64,000 bases of DNA from Avena insularis. Taxonomy: Eukaryota; Streptophyta; Magnoliopsida; Poales; Poaceae. The translations under genes were made by a program, and so were the position numbers. The first letter of the stretch is position 1, and every line of letters starts with the position of its first letter. The stretch is taken from positions 129,399,711 to 129,463,710 of the forward strand of contig CM042694.1 of assembly GCA_023614405.1 (NCBI GenBank), in the 5' to 3' direction. The notes under the pieces were generated by a model. It made no database searches. It had not been told where the DNA came from and saw only the letters and a program-made list of their open reading frames with translations. Below are positions 1-12,200 of this stretch, one piece after another.

Positions 1-3000
1 TCGGGATGCCCTCTGTGAAGGACTCCACCAAGCCATCAAAATTCTTGATCATCTGGGCCTTGGGAAGCATCTCCTCGCGAAGGCGACCTAGCACGTGAAG
101 GGAATATGCCCGAGAGGCAATAATAAAGTGGTTATTATCTTATTCCATGTTTATGATAAATGTTTATTTTGCATGCTATAATTGTATTAATTGGAAACTT
201 TAATACATGTGTGTTTAATAAACAAAATACAAAGTTCCTAGTACTGCCTCTCATATAAACTAGCTTGTTGATTAACAAGATGATCAAGGTTTCCTGATCA
301 TGGACATTGGATGTTGTTAATAACAAGGTCACAACATTGGTGGAATGATGTGATGAACATTCATCCAAAGTATAGCATTACGATCAGTCATTATGTTTAT
401 ATTGCTATAACATCATACGAAGTAATCTTAGTCCTTAGACCATGAGATCATGTTAATTGCTAACACCGGAAGAGTATCTTGATAACATTAAACGTCACAC
501 CGTAACAGGGTGACTATAAAGGTGGGTTCAGTGCTACGAAGGTGTTATGTTGAGGCTCATGGATCAAGAGTGGGGTTTTTCCATCCCGATGACAGATAGA
601 TATACTCTGGGCCCTCTCGGTGGTATCACATTGAAATAGCTTGCAAGCAAGTGATGTGATCACTAGAATGTTATATCACGGGAACGAGAAAAGAGTGCAT
701 GTTGGTAACGAGATCAAACTAGGTATTTGGATGTCAATGATCGAATCTCGGACATGTAATATATCACGAGACAAAGGGATTTAGTTACAACGTTAAAGGT
801 TCACACGATCACAAGAGTCATCGTTGAATATGTGGGAGTCAGTATGGATCTCTAGGTCCCGCTGCTGATTATTGATCGGAGAGGGGTCTCGATCATGTAT
901 GCATTATTAGCGAACCGTAGGGTGACACACTTAAGGGATACCGACACCATTTGGAGCAAATATGTTTCAGATAAAGATTTAAGAAAGCACTGGAATTATT
1001 TCAATAGACATCGAAACTGTTTCGAGTGAAATTGCTGAAATTGGTTCTGCATGTAATATTGAAATGTTGCAGGGGGTTTTATGTGAATGTTTGTTAATTA
1101 AAGTAATTAACAAAATTCTGAATAAAATTAATAAAAGAGTTTTATTAAATGAGAGAGCATTAAATTTGGAGAAATTTAATGCATAAAAAGTGGAGACTTT
1201 AAAAGAGAATGTGAAGGGGCATTTTAATGTGGAGGGGGTTACCACCACATGAATGGGGGAGGTGAAGGGACACCCTCCCCTCCTCCTATAAAAGGCCCCC
1301 TCTCACTCCTTCCACACACCTCCTCGTGAAGGATCTCTCTCCCCCTCTAGTATTATTCCCCATGGTCTCGGATTAGCGAGATACATGTTCCCGATGGCTT
1401 TATCTGGAAAGGAGTTGCTGCTTCCGCTGCTTCGCTGGAGCGAGGGACGGAGTTTGTCGGGGTACTAGACGTGTGTGTGATCACGGATGCACCGCTGCTT
1501 TGCAGTGCTGGACTTGCTGGAGCTAGATCTGATGGACGTGCCAGAGCCGGACCTGCTGGACTTCATTACGATCTTGAGATCGACAAGTGTACGACTACAT
1601 CATCCACGAGTTCCATCTTGTTAACAAAGCTTTGTTGTCTTCGAGGGTAAGTTCTCTATGGATGTATATCCACCCGTTGCTTGTATCTAGTAGATAGATC
1701 TTGGCGTATAGTTCCCATCGTAGGATTTTTTTGTTTTCTATGCTGCGAACCCAACAGCACACCCTTGGCCTTCACAGAGACGCTACGGTCTTCGACTGCA
1801 GTCACGGCGCCGGCCAAGGCATCCACGCGAGTCAAAGCCTATGCCGGCGACATCTGCAAGAATACACATATGAGCACAATAATATGAAGGCAAAGCACAT
1901 GACAAATACAAGCAAGACAGTATCATACCTGAGAGTGCTTTCGCTACTGAGAATAGCTGTTCTACGAATAACTTTTCCCTCTCGATAGTGGAGGAACACA
2001 AATCTTCCTCGCACTTTCGTGACTCCTTAAGAGCCTCGACTGCCTCGTCGCGTTTCTTCTCCATCGCGGCAAGTCCCTTCTCGAGGGAAGTGACGCGACA
2101 AAGAAGCTCATTATGCTCACCTGCAAAGGATATAAACATGGCAGATCACTCGCGAATATCTACACAATAGAGCAGAGAGAAAAGTTTCAAACTAACCTTC
2201 AAAGGCACGATGGCGGTTATCCAGCAGGGCATGCTATCGACCCAAGGAAAGGATCTGCTCAGCGAGGCGAGTGGAATCCTTCATGGTAGGCTACAAGAAA
2301 AGAAAAGCAGTTTGAGCATTAACGTAAAATTTGAGTGCCAACAACACGAAGAAAACTCACGTGCTCCTCCAGGGACTCTGAAGATTCTTCTAGAATCGAC
2401 GTCCGGGCAACAACTTGATGCTCCCCAGCATGGGGGGAGCTCGAGGAATGGGCACCGGAGTGGGACGCCACCGGAGGAGAAGAAGACCGCACCACCACCT
2501 CCTTGTTCTTGGAGTCTGCGATTCCGGACTCCTTGACAAATTGGCAGTCGTCGAAGGACGACACCACCGTGTGACTACAAAGTACCCATCACCACTTCAG
2601 AAGGGAAAAATCTTTGAGAAAGACAAGACGAACTTGCAAAAATAAAGACTTACCCATCAAACTTCTCGAGGTTAAAGGAATCACCAGATGACTCCTTTGG
2701 TAACCTCAGCTTCTTCCACGAGGGAGGAGCCATGGCGCGCACAGGAACGGAGGGGATTGGCTCCTCCACGGCAGTAGGAGGATCTTCTGGCGTCGACGGT
2801 GAGGAAGCATCCGAACCCTCACTACAGGAATGCCTGGGAGTCCTATGATCACTGGACTTGGGGTCTTCCTGCTCCTCCCCAATAGGGACGGTGGAGCCTG
2901 ACTCGTCCTCTTCCTCCGCTTCACGCGGGATAATTCCTTCAGGCTGAGGAGGCAAATTGGCGGCCACCTTCTAGTCCTACAATCAAAAGAAGCATTAGTA

Positions 3001-4076
3001 TATAAAGCACCTTGTAGGCAATCGAAAAGTCAAGAAAATGTCAAAGAGAAATCCACCTCCGGTGGAGGATTGCTGGCGTAGAATGGAGGCACGACTAAGT
3101 CACCCGGGAGATCCTCCTTGGTGGTGTACTTGGTCACCAGCCGCAACCTCCTGTCCACTTCACCCGAAGAAAAGCCCTCCACAAAGATGCGAGTGACATC
3201 ACCAGTACCGATCCAGAGGAACATCGGGTGTACCCTGGCCTGCAGAGGCTGTACGCGGCGATGCATCCAAGTGCGAATGAGCTCTGCGCCGCCTACTTCT
3301 TTGCCTACGTGGTGTTCGAGGTCGTAGACACGCTGATACAGGGCCTCTGTTTCCTCGACTTTGGCGGGCATCACAACGTTCTTCCAGGACCTCCTCCTCT
3401 TGAAGTCTGCCACCGGATCGAAGGGTGTGAGTCCGTAGTGCTCTCCATCGGCCTTCTGGTCGCAGACGTAGAACCACTTATCCCTTCACCCTTGGAAAGA
3501 TGCAGTGAGCTTGATGGCGAAATAAGTGACATTGGAGTCGGCGTGTTTCCTGCAGCCTCCTACATCGTAGACTACTAAAACCGACCCCGACTGACATTTG
3601 AGATTAAAGAGTTTTTTGAAGAGGTCGAAGTGTGGCTCGATTCTGAGCTAGCACTCGCAAAGAGTTATGAAACAGGCAATGTGGAGGATAGAGTTCAGGG
3701 ACAGCTGGTGCAGCTGGAGCCCGTAGAAGCAAAGAAGACCCCTAACAAACGGATGAAGGGGGAGAGAAAGACCACGAATGATGAACGCAAGGAACATCAT
3801 TTGAAAACCCGCAGGAGGACTGGGGATTACCTCATTACCGGGAACGCGAGAGTCATCCTCCACATCAGGAAGTCCGCCATCCTGGTGCTAGGTGAACAGC
3901 TTGAATGGATTGATAGTGGATGGGCGCCATGACCCATTGGTGACGTGAATCCCCACACCCTTCTTCTTCCCCGCCACGCCAGCAACACTGGTGCCTGCGG
4001 TGGTGGCGCTTTTCTTCTTGCTTGGTATAGCGGCAACCGTAGATCCAGCGGCGGAGCCTCCCTTCTTCTTGCCCAT
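1..4076 (-). pseudogene. Spliced antisense ORF of Tat-like Gypsy element T0, split by a solo LTR
   Basis: The ORF starts at the ATG at 4076 (MGKKKGGSAAG, Lys- and Ala-rich); an in-frame ATG at 4139 is an alternative. Exon 1 (4076-3057) contains RRVQPLQARVHPMFLW and DLVVPPFYASNPPPE, which I recognise from plant 'putative gypsy type transposon' proteins (PF04195-like). It has frame breaks near 3870 and 3650-3480. Later reading blocks are bounded by canonical GT...AG signals: 2976-2654 (acidic, Ser/Pro-rich), 2574-2361, 2290-2197, 2120-1929 and 1853-1757. The last blocks are charged and probably coiled coil (LEKGLAAMEKKRDEAVEALK). The frame resumes at 95-1 beyond the solo LTR and runs off the window. 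Function is unknown. The + strand orientation of the downstream LTR makes this an antisense accessory ORF, as known in some Tat-lineage elements. A captured cellular gene is the alternative. Confidence 0.62.
96..1756 (+). mobile_element. Solo LTR of Copia family A
   Basis: The 1661-bp LTR runs from TGAAGGGAATATGCC to GAACCCAACA. It matches, over its whole length, the LTRs of the two Copia A elements at 25413-33701 and 55127-63435. A TATA box (TATAAAAGG) lies at about 1287. No primer site or polypurine tract flanks it; host sequence resumes directly. The flanking pentamers are GCACG (91-95) and GCACA (1757-1761), four of five matching, as expected for an aged target duplication. The antisense ORF of T0 is continuous in frame on both sides. 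It therefore arose by recombination between the two LTRs of a full element. Confidence 0.88.
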
Positions 4077-4543
4077 CTTGCGCTGGTTTTGTGAGCGCAT
4101 GAAGTAGCTAGGGAAGGTACGGAGTTGGTCCAGTGCCACGGAGGAGATGCGAGCAATGGAACAGCAAGAGCAGCAATGGTGGAGGTGCGCGAGCGAGAAG
4201 AAGATGTGGGGAAATTACCGCACGGGGAACCCCTACTTAACCTTACAGCATATGCCATCCAACGGCCAGGAGAAAACTAATTCAACGTGTGGCACACATC
4301 GATGTCAACGCGTGGCAAGGGTAACCCACGAACCGTCCCCACTCCGCCCATTACGCACGAGAATCGAAGAGACACAGTTAAACCAGAAGATTACGCACGC
4401 CTGGTCAAGTCCAAGTTAGAAAATGGGGCCCACTACTCGTCACGTCCCGTCAAAGCCATTCATGCGGGCAACTGAGGTCATCTCACCATTAGGAGTGACA
4501 TCATCAACTCCAGCAGGAGCACCTTTTGACTACTCTAGTCCTT
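4077..4543 (-). other. Leader or promoter-side region of the T0 antisense ORF
   Basis: No other ORF is credible here. The stretch lies 5' of the antisense start codon and would hold its leader and promoter. I see no convincing TATA box; the nearest candidate on the minus strand is a TTAAGTAGG-like string near 4235. Confidence 0.3.
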
Positions 4544-5332
4544 ACTCGAGTCTTTGACTCGACCAAGCACTCGGGGGCTACTCCTAACAGGATCGCTGGC
4601 CGCGCACTCCAGGAAATTTTCTAAGACATTCAAGGATTATGAAAAAATATTTTCTTCTAAAAAACCCTTCACTCGAATCAACGATTCGATTGTGGGCTTC
4701 GGGTTACTCCCATAGGGAGCGCTGAAAGCACATTCGACTGAAATAAGCAAAGACGACAGCGGTCGCAAAGTACTTATAGTCCCCACTCGAGTCTACGACT
4801 CGAATAGGCACTCGGGGGCCACTCCCATAGGGAGCGCTGGCCGCACACCCTATGATTTTTCTTATACATTACACTGTGTGTTGATAACATCCGCACTCGA
4901 ATACTCTGGCGACTTTGCCTCATATTTTCCCTGCAAAGAGACTACGTCTCCTGGGTCACCCGAATCATCTCCGCGATGACAAAAATTCGGATGCCGCGCT
5001 TACAGCGTGAAGATAAGATCTGAACAAGGCCTGGCAACGCATCTGCTGTGCTCTACTAGAAATTATCCATGCTTGCAGGTACGATGAAATTTTCCTTGAT
5101 GGACGCGTCGAGTGCTTATATTTATACACTGGGATTCAAACTCTATAAGACCTCCGTGGCCTGAGTCAAATTACACCAGCAATTTATCCAATGTATTGGA
5201 TAAATCAGGCACGTATATCAACAGTTCCTATGATACAAATCAGAGCACTCAAAAATATGCTCAGCTATGCACTCAAAAAGACTTCATAAGTCTCCGCTCG
5301 AATCTGCGATTCAACCGGACACTTGGGGCTAT
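4544..5332 (+). repeat. Array of degenerate polypurine-tract-like motifs before the T0 3' LTR
   Basis: Four diverged copies occur at about 4544-4610, 4670-4740, 4784-4853 and 5295-5332. Each pairs a palindromic CACTCGARTCTRCGAYTCGA-like half with CACTCGGGGGCTACTCC. Copies 2 and 3 share CCATAGGGAGCGCTG. The last copy reads ACACTTGGGGCTAT directly before the LTR start TGACGTGG, so that motif is the functional polypurine tract and the others look like duplicated decoys. The spacers are AT-rich and non-coding. Confidence 0.6.
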
Positions 5333-5568
5333 TGACGTGGACATACCTTACAGGTACTCGATCTTGGCATATACGGTCCAGGTCTTTCGACTCCCTCGAT
5401 AATTCCAAGAGCAGACAAGCAGGAGTAGGGTCCTCTACGAGGCCTGAACCTTGGTAAACCTTGTGTCCCTGTGTGCTTGTTTGCTAGTCGATTTATGCCT
5501 CCAGTGCTCCCTCCTTCTCCAAAACCCAAGTCCATAACAATGGGCATTGATGAGTTTAACCCTCGTCA
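5333..5568 (+). mobile_element. 3' LTR of Tat-like element T0
   Basis: It begins TGACGTGGACATACC immediately after the polypurine tract and ends CCCTCGTCA, giving the perfect terminal inverted pair TGACG/CGTCA. Its interior has GCAGGAGTAGGGTCC, shared in type with the T1 LTR (GCAGGAGTAGGGATT near 22287). At 236 bp it is short and may be internally deleted. The right flank is GGTGG; the left partner lies outside the window. Confidence 0.55.
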
Positions 5569-6052
5569 GGTGGGCTTTCCCAATGCCAAGGGAATATGGT
5601 ATGTCTAGGTCTGGTCCTAGCCTGAGCTCCGGGGGTGGTGGCTCCTGGTCTGGGTGAAAGCTTTGCAGGACCTCGGTCCCTGCTGATGACAATGTCACGT
5701 TCTTGGGCCATTTACCTTCTTGGAGGCGTCGCCGCAAGACCCCCCTCGTTTGGCTCCTCAAGTTCTGCTAGGTTGCTGCCCCATCATCGAGTCCCCTGTG
5801 GGCTGCTGTCTTGGTGCAGTGGAGGTTTGTTGGTGTGGAGCTGGTCGTGATCACTCTGGTGCAACAAAAGACAAAGCTCCCTCATCTTGGATCTAGCCAG
5901 TGCTCCAGCGTGGCATTTTCTGTGTTGTATTTTGTTGTGTGTTATCGTGGGTGCCTTGGGCGCGCATGTGTTGTAACTTATGGTGTAACTCCTAGCCAAT
6001 TGTTGGCTTTGTTAATTCAAAGTCGGGCTCACTTTGAGCCTTCCGTCTAAAA
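5569..6052 (+). mobile_element. LINE-like 3' fragment
   Basis: A GC-rich segment passes into a T- and G-rich tail containing TGTTGTATTTTGTTGTGTG and AATTCAAAGTCGGGCTC, which resembles the 3' untranslated tails of cereal non-LTR retrotransposons as I remember them. There is no reverse transcriptase ORF and only a residual A-rich end (CTAAAAAG). This is a resemblance call only. Confidence 0.3.
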
Positions 6053-6061
6053 AGTTGTATC

Positions 6062-6179
6062 AAAGGTAACAAACTACTAATCCCTCTATCGTCAACTGGA
6101 TCACGCAGATTTGTCTACATTTTCATGTAACAATACATGTGAATCTAGACACAAATGAAGTAATAGTTTGTTACCTTTT
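6062..6179. mobile_element. Small MITE-like inverted-repeat element
   Basis: The left end AAAGGTAACAAACTACTA and the right end TAATAGTTTGTTACCTTTT form an inverted repeat of about 18 bp with one mismatch. They enclose about 80 bp of non-coding DNA. The length suits a MITE. The target duplication is unclear, so the superfamily is not assigned. Confidence 0.55.
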
Positions 6180-6334
6180 AGTTCCTTTCTAATTGGTGTG
6201 AGATGTTTTATATGAAAATATACATAATAGGTAATGTTGTTATCATGATCGATGAGACTATTATTATTTTTTATCAACCTAAAGATTAATGTTGTAGATG
6301 TCACTTGACTTCCACCAAGAGCAAACTGAGATCG

Positions 6335-6977
6335 CCCATTTTTTTTGCGGAAAGGACTCTGGCATTAAAATAAACAAGCGACGGTACAAAGCATCACAAG
6401 AAAACAAAAGTTACAACAAAATCCTTGAGATGCCCTTCATTTACAACCTCTAAACCATGTCGATGACGCGTCGTCGTAGCCGCTCCTCGCTGAGTCGGCC
6501 TAACGTTATTGGTTGCGGACGGAAAGTCGTTGAACGGATCTAGAAGACCACATTTGTCCTAGAGATGATGAGGAAGAAGTAATCGTCAATAAAACTCCAC
6601 GACAATCCGTAAATCCCCATAGCCAGAAAAAGTCCTCTTGATAGACACGCCAATTGCCAATACCCAAAGAGAATCAATAGATCAGGCGATGCTAACCCTC
6701 ATGAGCCCTTCGTTTACTCCGAATCAAACACCCACGAGGTAGAGAGACCGAAGACCTTACTCCAAACACACTATCATCATCTCCACCTCGCCGATGCCAC
6801 TAGGGAGATAAAACCAAGGAAAACATACCTATGAAAAAGCAAACGATGAAGAGGAAGGCTCCCTACTCCTCTATCCACCGGCATGGCCACCAGACGGAGG
6901 GGAGGAGAGGATAGGAAAGACCGGTTCTGTGGGATGGCGGTGGCTCTCGTGAGGAGGGTCCTGAACTCACCCATTTT
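6335..6977 (-). mobile_element. Poly(A)-tailed retroposon-like insertion
   Basis: On the minus strand the segment ends in GCCAGAGTCCTTTCCGC followed by an A tract (TTTTTTTT at 6339-6346 on +). The octamer CCCATTTT flanks it at 6335-6342 and 6970-6977, as expected for a short target duplication made by target-primed reverse transcription. There is no ORF over 70 codons and no RT motif. It could be a SINE, a truncated LINE or a processed transcript. Confidence 0.45.
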
Positions 6978-9164
6978 ATAATACGAGATGAGGCGAGCTT
7001 TGTGTAGATCTCTTAAACTCAGACTCGTTTATTCCTACACCCACTAACTTTAGTTAGTGTTTCCTGAAATTACAATTGTAACAATAAATCTAAGTAAAAA
7101 ATGTGAGTGTAGTATAATATATTATACAATGTCATAGGAATGAGAGAAAATAGGTTATAGTATGCAGTTCATACATAAATTGCATTTTTATAGAGAAATA
7201 ACAAAGTGGTACCAAATAAATGTGAATAAAGACTCATTGAATTTAATCATTTTATGTTTTATCTCCTACATAACGATAAAAGATGAATGTGAAATCATCT
7301 AGTGGTCATTTCAAACTCTGAGAGATTACTATGTTGCGCCTTTCTAGATGGCCCTTTAAGCCTCCAGACTAACTCTCTTATGGTTAACCTAGTCACAGGG
7401 TAAAAAATTGCATCACTGACTCATTTTTGGCTAGTAGATAAATATATCCTGTCGCGAATACTTGTCCCTTTTTTGCAAAGAGAGGGGGAGAGGAAGGGGG
7501 AGGTAGGGTGAGAGAGAGGGAGAGAGTGTCAGAGATTGTCCCCGCAGGGGACCTCTCTAATTAGGATGAAATTGAACACTGGGGGCTGAACACGATCTCC
7601 CCAACCTTCCGAAGCTTAGCAAGGAAATTGTAGAGAAAACACGACAGGGGGACACTGAGATTTACCCATGTTCATAAGGACTTTGCAAATCTAGTAGTTT
7701 TAGTAGGATTTTATTACTTTTCTTTGTCTTTAATTGTGTGTAGGTGCTATGGACAATCATGGATAAAAGGAGCCAAGAAGATTAAATATGGAGAAGTTAT
7801 AGGCACCAGACTTAGCCATATGAGATGTGGAAAGGTCATATTTTTCCATCATCTCATATTTCTGATCCAAGAACATGGTGTTGTATCCCTCTTCCATATG
7901 AATCCAATGAGCCAAAGAACACCTCAATCGGAGTTCATATGAAGAAATGATATCCAAAACACCGCATCATATAGTGGGGTTAACGACCAGTGGTACGGGC
8001 GGAGCTTGAACGTACCGTACGCCCTTACCACCCTCCATTGACTCTGTTTCGTCAAAACGTAACAACATTTGTGAAGGACCAACGGGTATATTTGGTCTCG
8101 AGCTCTGTCAGTTCAGGAAACCGACCTCTAGAATGCCTATTTAAGAAGGGGAACCCTAGCCGCCTCCAACATAATCCATCCAGGACACAGGGGCGGAGCC
8201 CTGCCGCTCTGCCGCCTCCATAGCCGCCGCACATAAGATCTACACCACCACACCACTCAAGGGAAAGAGGAGACTTGCATCTTGAAGGGCTACGCATCTA
8301 TCTTCATCACCATGTTCATCAACATCATCTTCAACATTGATTCCCTTTATTTACTTTGTTGTAATCCAATTTCTATTGTGGATTTGAACCTATATTCAAT
8401 TGTAACTTCATATATCATCCATAATATTGCCATGATGTTGATCCCCTTCATGTATGAGTTGTTGCCTTGTTCTTGGGGACAGATGGAGAAACCCTAGTAT
8501 TATTGTGCATTGAAATAAAGATGATTTATACTTTGGTCTTTGATCTATTGATTTATGATGTTGTGTTAGATCTCTCTCTTTAGATAGTATGTGAAGTAGG
8601 CCACATATAATTTGCCTTCGGGACTAAAGAGAGAGATATACTCTTTGGGCATGTATGGGAGTATGTCCAGTGTCTACTTCTGTGACTACACGCATTGTCT
8701 TATAACCTGGACGGTCAAAGGGGGAATTAAGAGAGACCCACTAAACTTATTACGATATCCATGGGGAGACCATTAATTGTGGATCTATAAGAGTGATTGC
8801 TCGCAGGCATCATAGTGGTTATTTAAAGATGACCTCATTACCTGATTCAAGAAAGCGAGTGTCCACGAGTCTTGTAGATAACATATTATTATTGAGATCT
8901 CTCCACACATGTCATGATGAAAGACATAGATTATCCTAATCATACATAATTCTCCCATGCTAGTGGTGAATCCTACACTCCTTGAGAACCCCCCAATCAC
9001 ATTACACAACACTTCATAAAACCCTCTCTAGCTTTAGTTTACTTTTGTTATTTACTTTCTTCTTAGTTATTTTAAACATCACTCGTTCATTGCCACTCTA
9101 GTAACCTATAGAGTAGACTATTTACAAACAGTGTTTTGGGTGAGAACGTGGACTCATTGACAAC
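6978..9164. other. Unassigned non-coding DNA, partly LTR-like
   Basis: No credible gene is present. From about 8040 to 9150 the layout looks like an LTR: a leader rich in CCTCC and CCGCC (8150-8260), then long T-rich, gene-free sequence ending near CTCATTGACA, directly before broken Gypsy pol. I could not find a clean TG start or target duplication, so it is not called an LTR. The segment 6980-7470 is AT-rich and featureless. Confidence 0.35.
7477..7534 (+). repeat. GA/GGGA purine-rich low-complexity tract
   Basis: This is a tract of about 58 bases almost entirely of A and G (AGAGGGGGAGAGG, GAGAGAGAGGGAGAGAG). It is a simple-sequence region of no clear function. Confidence 0.75.
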
Positions 9165-9234
9165 GTGGCTGCGGGGTTGTGTTGTCGCCATATGCAAAGC
9201 TTCCATCGGACGAACTTTCTAATAAATAGTTGCT

Positions 9235-12200
9235 GCTACAAGTACGACAATAACCCTGTTGTTGATCCTAGAAACCCAGACATCACCTGCCCAAAGGATC
9301 TGTACCCACTGCGCATGATTGATCAGATAGTGGACTCCACAGCGGGCTACGACCTCCTGCGCTTCTTGGATGCTTTCTCGGGATACCATCAGCTCCAGAT
9401 GGACAATGGAGACAAGGAGAAGATGACGTTCACCCCCTGTGGAGTATTCTGCTACACATGTATGTTTTTTAGCCTCAAGAATGCTAGTGCCACCTTCTAG
9501 AGGCTGGTGTGTATCACCCTAGGAACGCAAATGGGAAAAAATGCGGAGGCCTATGTCGAGACATCATGGTCAAGACCCGCAAGAAGGGAACGCTTATGGT
9601 GGACCTTGAGTGGACCTTCTCCAACCTGCGCAAGGTCAACATCAAGCTTAACCTAGCCAAATGCATGTTCAGGGTCCCATCGGGCAAGCTCCTAGGTTTC
9701 TTGGTGTCACATCGCGACATCGAGGCGAACCCTGAAAAAATCAGGGCCATTGAGGATATGTGACCTCCCAAATGGATCAAGGACATGTAGCGCTTGGCGG
9801 GATGTATGGCGGCACTAGGAAGATTCATCTCGAAGCTCGGTGAGAAGGCCTTGCCTTTATTCAAGATTATGAACCGATCAGGCACTTTCTAGTGGAATCC
9901 TGATGCGGCCAAGGCCTTTGAGGGCCTCAAAAGGTACCTCATGAGCCCTCCCCTTGCTCCTGTACCTGGCTGCCACGCCACAAAGGTCTAGCGCCGTACT
10001 CGTCGTTGAGCGTGAAGATCCCATCAAAACGACAAAATAAGGCGGGCACGCCCAAATCCCTTAGGGGCTCGGGTGTTGTGGCTCATGAGGAATCTGGAGG
10101 GGCCGCAGGATCCCTAGGGCCTCGTGAATATGGGGCCCTCGCCGAGACCACGGGTGGGCCTCGGGAGGATCCTGTGGCAGCATCAGAGAAAACGGAGCTC
10201 GTGCAACATCACGTCTACTTCATCAGCACAGTACTCCGTGATGCTCACAAGCGCTACCCGATGCAGCAGAAGCTCCTCTACACGCTTCTCATAGCCTTGA
10301 GGAAGCTGCAACAATACTTCCAGGGCCATCCCATCAAGGTGGTAACCAAGTTCCCCTGGAACAATCCTACGCAACTCTAACACCACGGGGCGCATGGCCG
10401 TGTGGGGAATTGATTTACAACCTTTCGAGCTCACATTCAATACATCCCCCGCCATCAGGGGTAGGGCTCTAGCAGAGTTTATCACGGAATAGACCGATCA
10501 ATTCATGGAGGAGGTCAAGGAGGAATAAACCCAGCTATCAGGGAAAGTAACTTCTGGTCGATGGGTCGTAAACTTTGACGGCGTGTTCGGCAGTGACGAC
10601 ATAGGAGCAGTGGTGGTCCTCACCTCACCCACCGGTGACAATCTTTTTTACACTATTCAGCTATGCTTCAAGGATGAGGTCAAGCGCTCCAACAACATCA
10701 CCGAATATGAGGGCCTCATCGCGAGCGTCAAAGCATCCATCGCCATCGGCATCAAGCGTATCACGGTTCAAGGGGATTCCTTGCTCCTCATTAACTTATC
10801 CAACAAGAGCTATAAGCCCAAGGATAAGCATTGATGGCTCTGAAATATAGCCATACACGTCCACATTTAAACTGGATATTAATCGTATTCTTGATGAAAT
10901 ATCTCTCTAAACCCTGCCACTAATGCTAATATTCAGAGGGGTGTGCAATCCTTTCTTTTTGTATTTTTCCTATGCTGATAATGTCGTTTAAAGGAGGAAA
11001 TCACTACATTAAAGTCAAAGATACGAGATTTCCATCAACCAGAAGAAACTAGGAGCCGAACAATGGAGGCAGACGCTTTAACGACCAACTATACGGCCGG
11101 AGCAAAAATTCTGACAGTATAGCTCTGGTCGTATAGTTGGCGCCGCCACCGTTAGGTCAAACAGAACAACTTTCGTGAAGGGGCCCCTATATAAAGAAGC
11201 CTCGCATTTAGAAAACAAGCCAGACCTCGCCAAAAAGTCTCTGCCATAGATCTCCAGCCGCCTCCAGATCTCCAAACCCTTCTCCATCTCCATAGCCATA
11301 TTCCACCACTTGTAATAGTAGATCTCTTCTCCGATTGGCGACATTGTAAGACTATTGCTATCAATCTTATGATTTTCATTACAATGTTTGTGATTTTTGA
11401 TCTCATCTCTATGTGTGACTAATTATCCTTGGGCTAAGGGCTTTAGCCTAGCCATGTAGCAATTGTGCATGTGATTTATCATAGATGGAATCGTGTATTA
11501 GTTTGTATGACATGATGATTATTGTATCCTCTCTTGCCTCAATCCAAGGACTTGTCAGGTACCCAAGACCCCGAGGGTTGAGCCAGGTATAGGGAGTATG
11601 AGTGATGACTGATCTGTAGGTTGGGAACCCCGGATGTGAAGGGTAGTACGGCTGTATGTGAGGGATTTGCTTGGGATTAACGGTGATATCACTATGCATA
11701 TCATTAGTTCTCTTTCTTCTATGGATGAGACTAGTAGGTTATTGCTATAAGAGGTTGTGGAGGCAATAGCAATTATGGATACACTGCCCACATATAATTT
11801 ATCTTGCTCTAACAAGTACATGCATACTTTATTTCTATCTTTTATTTCATCAGATGTTTTCCATAGCTACAGTTAAAACCAGACGCCCTGGGCCCTCTCT
11901 CTCCATCATCGACAACAACAAAAAGATGCAAGCTATTGGTCCGGTAAAAACACAAAAGGAATTCTAAAACTCCTAAAGGTCCATTAAAGTAACTTCACTA
12001 TGCATTTGCTTCCCGAGGATTCGATAACCTAGGTCTACAAGGGAAAAACAAGCTATACTACATCCATAATCCGGATCGAAGGTATCAAGCACATGGAGGC
12101 TTACCTCGAAGAGGTATGCAGGCTCGAGAAGCACTTTCCTAGGCATGGAGCTACTCCATATTCGTTGAGGAGACAACTATGAAGCCGACGAGATCGCTAA

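Noticed and set aside
9131..9160. ACGTGG repeated 18 bases apart around CTCATTGACA as a target duplication for an LTR ending at about 9154
   Set aside because: Too close together to flank an LTR, and no matching left end was found.
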